Assembly (NCBI GenBank): GCA_947624705.1
Contig: CANQLL010000008.1
Span: forward strand, 1 to 34,834
DNA from: an uncultured Bacilli bacterium
GTDB taxonomy: Bacteria > Bacillota_I > Bacilli_A > RF39 > UBA660
DNA: 34,834 nucleotides
Direction: 5' to 3'
Made by a program: the position numbers and the translations under genes. Position 1 is the first letter of the stretch. Every line of letters starts with the position of its first letter. Positions 32,511 through 34,834 of this stretch are shown one piece after another. The notes beneath the pieces were generated by a model. It saw only the letters and a program-made list of their open reading frames with translations. It was not told the DNA's origin and did not search any database.

Positions 32511-33608
32511 CTAACTTTCGCTAGCAGTTAATGTTACTTTGACATTATTTTCTTTATCATTTCGCGTGTAAGTAAGATTAATTGTATCTCCTACCTTATG
32601 TTTATATAAGCTATATCGTAACATAGCAATTGAAGTTATTTCATCATCATCAAGTTTAGTAATTATATCGCCTTTTTTGATTCCAGCTTTATCAGCGGCG
32701 GAACCATCTTGAACTGATGCCACTATTACTCCTTTAGTAGCATTATTAATATTAAATCCATTGGCATATAAAGAATAAATATCATTAGAATCAATCATGG
32801 TTATACCTAAAAGCGGACGGACAGTTTCTTCACCACTCATTATTTTATCAGCGCATTCAACCGCATCTTCAATCGGAATAGCAAAGCCCATACCCTCAAC
32901 TCCTGATGATACTAATTTTATCGAAGTAATACCTATTACTTCGCCATTAGAGTTAGCTAAAGGTCCGCCACTATTACCGGAATTAATAGCAGCATCAGTT
33001 TGCATAACTTTCATAATCCAATCACTAGAATTATTATTAGAAAGACTAACTTCTACCATTCGATCTTTACCAGAAAGTATTCCTCGAGTTACGGTCCAAG
33101 AATAGGCACTATCTAAGGGAGCTCCGACCGCAAAGACTGTATCTCCTAACTTCGTTTCTTCACTACTGCCAATTTCAGCTACGCTTATTATTTCTTTAGC
33201 ATCAACTTCTAACACGCCAATATCGGCATAAGCATCAGCTCCAACAATTTTAGTTTTAACTTGTTTATTATTGGTAAACACTACATAAATTTCATCACCC
33301 TCATCAATAACGTGATTATTAGTTAAAATATATGCTTTATTTCCTTCACTTTTATATACAAATCCTGTACCTGAGGCAATTTGTTGTTGATTGCGATAAG
33401 TTTCAACTACCACTACCGAATCATAAATTTTATCAACAGCATCGGAAATTCCATTTTCATTTACCGTAACTTCTTTTTCACTTTTATTAACATTAGTAAC
33501 AGTACTATTAGGAAAAAAGTGAAATACTAAATACATTCCTGCTGCTCCCACAAAAAGAGCAATAATACTACAAATAATTAAAACTAATTTTTCATTCTTT
33601 TCATTCAT
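32511..33608 (-). CDS. htrA: HtrA/DegP-type membrane-anchored serine protease
   Basis: 365 residues; ATG with GAGGTTTTAA ahead and only 2 bases after the upstream gene's stop. Membrane anchor 7-30, then a trypsin-like domain with the catalytic triad His99 (LTNNHVID), Asp129 (AYADIGVLEV) and Ser213 (INSGNSGGPLAN), and one PDZ domain (about 255-360; GVIVASVQDGSAADKAGIKKGDIITKLDDDEI). It degrades or refolds misfolded exported proteins at the outer face of the membrane. Position next to a surface adhesin and sortase fits a role in envelope quality control; this is inference. The short 5' overlap with the Abi gene implies co-expression. Confidence 0.93.
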   Translation of the reverse strand: MNEKNEKLVLIICSIIALFVGAAGMYLVFHFFPNSTVTNVNKSEKEVTVNENGISDAVDKIYDSVVVVETYRNQQQIASGTGFVYKSEGNKAYILTNNHVIDEGDEIYVVFTNNKQVKTKIVGADAYADIGVLEVDAKEIISVAEIGSSEETKLGDTVFAVGAPLDSAYSWTVTRGILSGKDRMVEVSLSNNNSSDWIMKVMQTDAAINSGNSGGPLANSNGEVIGITSIKLVSSGVEGMGFAIPIEDAVECADKIMSGEETVRPLLGITMIDSNDIYSLYANGFNINNATKGVIVASVQDGSAADKAGIKKGDIITKLDDDEITSIAMLRYSLYKHKVGDTINLTYTRNDKENNVKVTLTASES

Positions 33609-33610
33609 AA

Positions 33611-34540
33611 TTAAAACCTCACAATTTCTTTATAATTTTTGGGAAAGCCAATTACATCTAAGACTTTATCTATTTTAATCACATTTAACTTACCTTCCAG
33701 GATATCTATTTCATAAGATAATTCTTTTAACATTAAATTAAATTCATCTTCTCTTAATAATTGTTTTAAAATAATTATTAAAGCAAACAAATCATCCTTA
33801 CCATAAATATATTCACCATCCATTTTCGGAATGTTTAATAATTCATGATATTTACAATTATCAATTAATCTTTGCGTTTTATGATCATATAAAATATCTT
33901 CATGGGCACATAGATTTCGATAATTAGCTAAGATTGGTAAATAAACCAATAAACACTCAGCATCAACTTTAAATACTTTGGCAATATCAATTTGATCTTC
34001 TGCTTTTAAAATAGTATAAAGTTCACTAACTATTCCAAAGGATAAAACCTTAACTACAATCCATAGAGGAATATAACCATAATTAGAAATATAATGCATC
34101 GTTGCCGAATGTTGACCCCCATTAACTCTAATTTGTCTTTTCATTTTCTTTAATAAATCATTTACTTGTTTAGCTTTAGATGATATATTGGTAAAGTTTT
34201 TTGGATTTAAATAATTCTTTTCACGATAACCATATTTTTTAGAAAGTTGATAAGAGAAAATACTTTTTAAATTGTTTTCAATAATTAATAAATTTTTAAA
34301 TATAATATTTCGAATTTGGCGATCGAAATTAAACATCGCATAAAGTTCTCGAAAATTAGTATTTTCAATAAACATTCGATCGCGCGGAGTTTTTAGAAAT
34401 AAATGCCGATATCCACTTAAGAAAAAGTAATTTTCACGTAATAAAATATCTTTAGCATAGTCAATATCATCGATGACTAAACCTTTATTTTTAAGAATAT
34501 CAATTTGTTCATCTAAAGTTTTAAATGATTTAAGATTCAT
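33611..34540 (-). CDS. Abi_2 (AbiD/AbiF-type) abortive-infection protein with HEPN motif
   Basis: 309 residues from the ATG at 34540; the GTG at 34549 lies in the ribosome site AGGTGAGG. The N-terminal part matches Abi_2: LDEQIDILKNKGLVI, ENYFFLSGYRHLF, FRELYAMFNFDRQIRN, IIENNLKSIFSYQLSKKYG. Near the end of the domain, YRNLCAHEDILYD contains R-x4-H (Arg208, His213), the HEPN ribonuclease signature. Abi_2 proteins are phage-exclusion factors thought to cleave RNA. It lies 2 bases ahead of htrA and shares its transcript; such proteins are common on mobile DNA, but here no other phage or defence gene is nearby. Confidence 0.85.
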   Translation of the reverse strand: MNLKSFKTLDEQIDILKNKGLVIDDIDYAKDILLRENYFFLSGYRHLFLKTPRDRMFIENTNFRELYAMFNFDRQIRNIIFKNLLIIENNLKSIFSYQLSKKYGYREKNYLNPKNFTNISSKAKQVNDLLKKMKRQIRVNGGQHSATMHYISNYGYIPLWIVVKVLSFGIVSELYTILKAEDQIDIAKVFKVDAECLLVYLPILANYRNLCAHEDILYDHKTQRLIDNCKYHELLNIPKMDGEYIYGKDDLFALIIILKQLLREDEFNLMLKELSYEIDILEGKLNVIKIDKVLDVIGFPKNYKEIVRF

Positions 34541-34638
34541 ATTCCTCACCTATTTTATGATTATATCACAAAATACAGTTATATGATATAATTTTTAAGT
34601 GAATTACTTGTTAAAAAATTGTGAAAGGAAAGTGAATT

Positions 34639-34812
34639 ATGCCGGCTTTTTATACTCATCGTTATTTTGCGAAGCAAGTTTATCAAGATTTTAAACCTGC
34701 TTTAAAAAAGCAAATAAATTATGAATATTACTTGTTTTTTGCCCAAAGTTTTGACATCCCGAGTTTCGTACTTAAAAAAGCAAAAAATCACCATTTAGTC
34801 CAGCGTTTATAA
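34639..34812 (+). CDS. Zinc-dependent phospholipase C-like protein, N-terminal remnant or short form
   Basis: 57 residues, ATG with AAAGGAAAGTGA upstream. MPAFYTHRYFAKQVYQDF and YYLFFAQSFDIPSF resemble the start of small zinc-dependent phospholipase C (Zn_dep_PLPC) proteins of Firmicutes, normally about 180-300 residues ('MPA.YTH..FG..V' and 'l...aQsfDilfyy'). The frame stops with TAA at 34810 only about 20 bases before the window ends. A premature stop, a frameshift beyond, or an unrelated short protein cannot be told apart. No downstream frame is long enough to judge. Confidence 0.45.
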   Translation: MPAFYTHRYFAKQVYQDFKPALKKQINYEYYLFFAQSFDIPSFVLKKAKNHHLVQRL

Positions 34813-34834
34813 GACTTTGTGATGATTTTCGTTT

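Noticed and set aside
1-34834. Genetic code 4 (TGA = Trp)
   Set aside because: Long conserved proteins use only TGG for Trp and TGA serves as stop (27219 and the 788-residue gene).

Overview
The window looks like chromosomal DNA from a very AT-rich, Gram-positive-type bacterium. It has sortases, cell-wall sorting signals, strong AAGGAGG-type ribosome binding sites and sigmaA-type promoters. The standard code is used: Trp is TGG throughout long conserved proteins such as MetG, and no in-frame TGA is needed. An uncultured, host-associated lineage of Bacilli / Mollicutes-like Firmicutes (RF39-type) is my best guess; this is inference from style and gene content. No rRNA, tRNA, CRISPR array or prophage is visible. 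Most genes are on the minus strand.

Left part (1-5.3 kb): the 5' part of an insertion-sequence transposase with a duplicated motif beside it, a small promoter-plus-terminator ncRNA (copy 1), a membrane-anchored unknown protein, a large fusion of an O-antigen-polymerase-like membrane half to a WecG/TagA glycosyltransferase, a short-chain dehydrogenase and an orphan gene. Centre-left (5.3-11 kb): a PD-(D/E)XK (Rpn-like) protein, a Mn-dependent inorganic pyrophosphatase, and a group of typA, an ASCH-domain gene and an unknown gene. Centre (11-18 kb) is cell-surface work: a tandem-domain surface protein, a HAAS/DUF1700 membrane protein, a PH-like protein, an Ig-polysaccharide deacetylase, and a class B sortase divergent from a likely substrate with an NPETS sorting signal.

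Next (18-27 kb): a TtcA-like PP-loop protein behind a copper P-type ATPase, a two-part ATP-grasp protein, ncRNA copy 2, a collagen-like protein and methionyl-tRNA synthetase. The 27.2-27.7 kb gap has no large gene but holds what looks like a type I toxin-antitoxin locus: a 22-residue hydrophobic peptide on the minus strand, an antisense RNA on the plus strand, and a perfect 13-bp inverted repeat that places the same sequence at the 5' end of both RNAs. I rate this the most interesting item.

Right part (27.7-34.8 kb): csaA coupled to a MATE transporter-cytidylate kinase-like fusion, which is preceded by a promoter and a terminator/antiterminator leader. Then comes a second sortase module (an unusual sortase plus a thioester/Cna_B adhesin ending in LPNTS), a 21-bp degenerate repeat, an HtrA protease coupled to an Abi_2/HEPN protein, and at the edge a short reading frame resembling the start of a zinc-dependent phospholipase C-like protein. 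Two sortase-substrate pairs, HtrA, the thioester adhesin, the collagen-like protein and the peptidoglycan/polysaccharide deacetylase together make this a surface-biogenesis-rich region.
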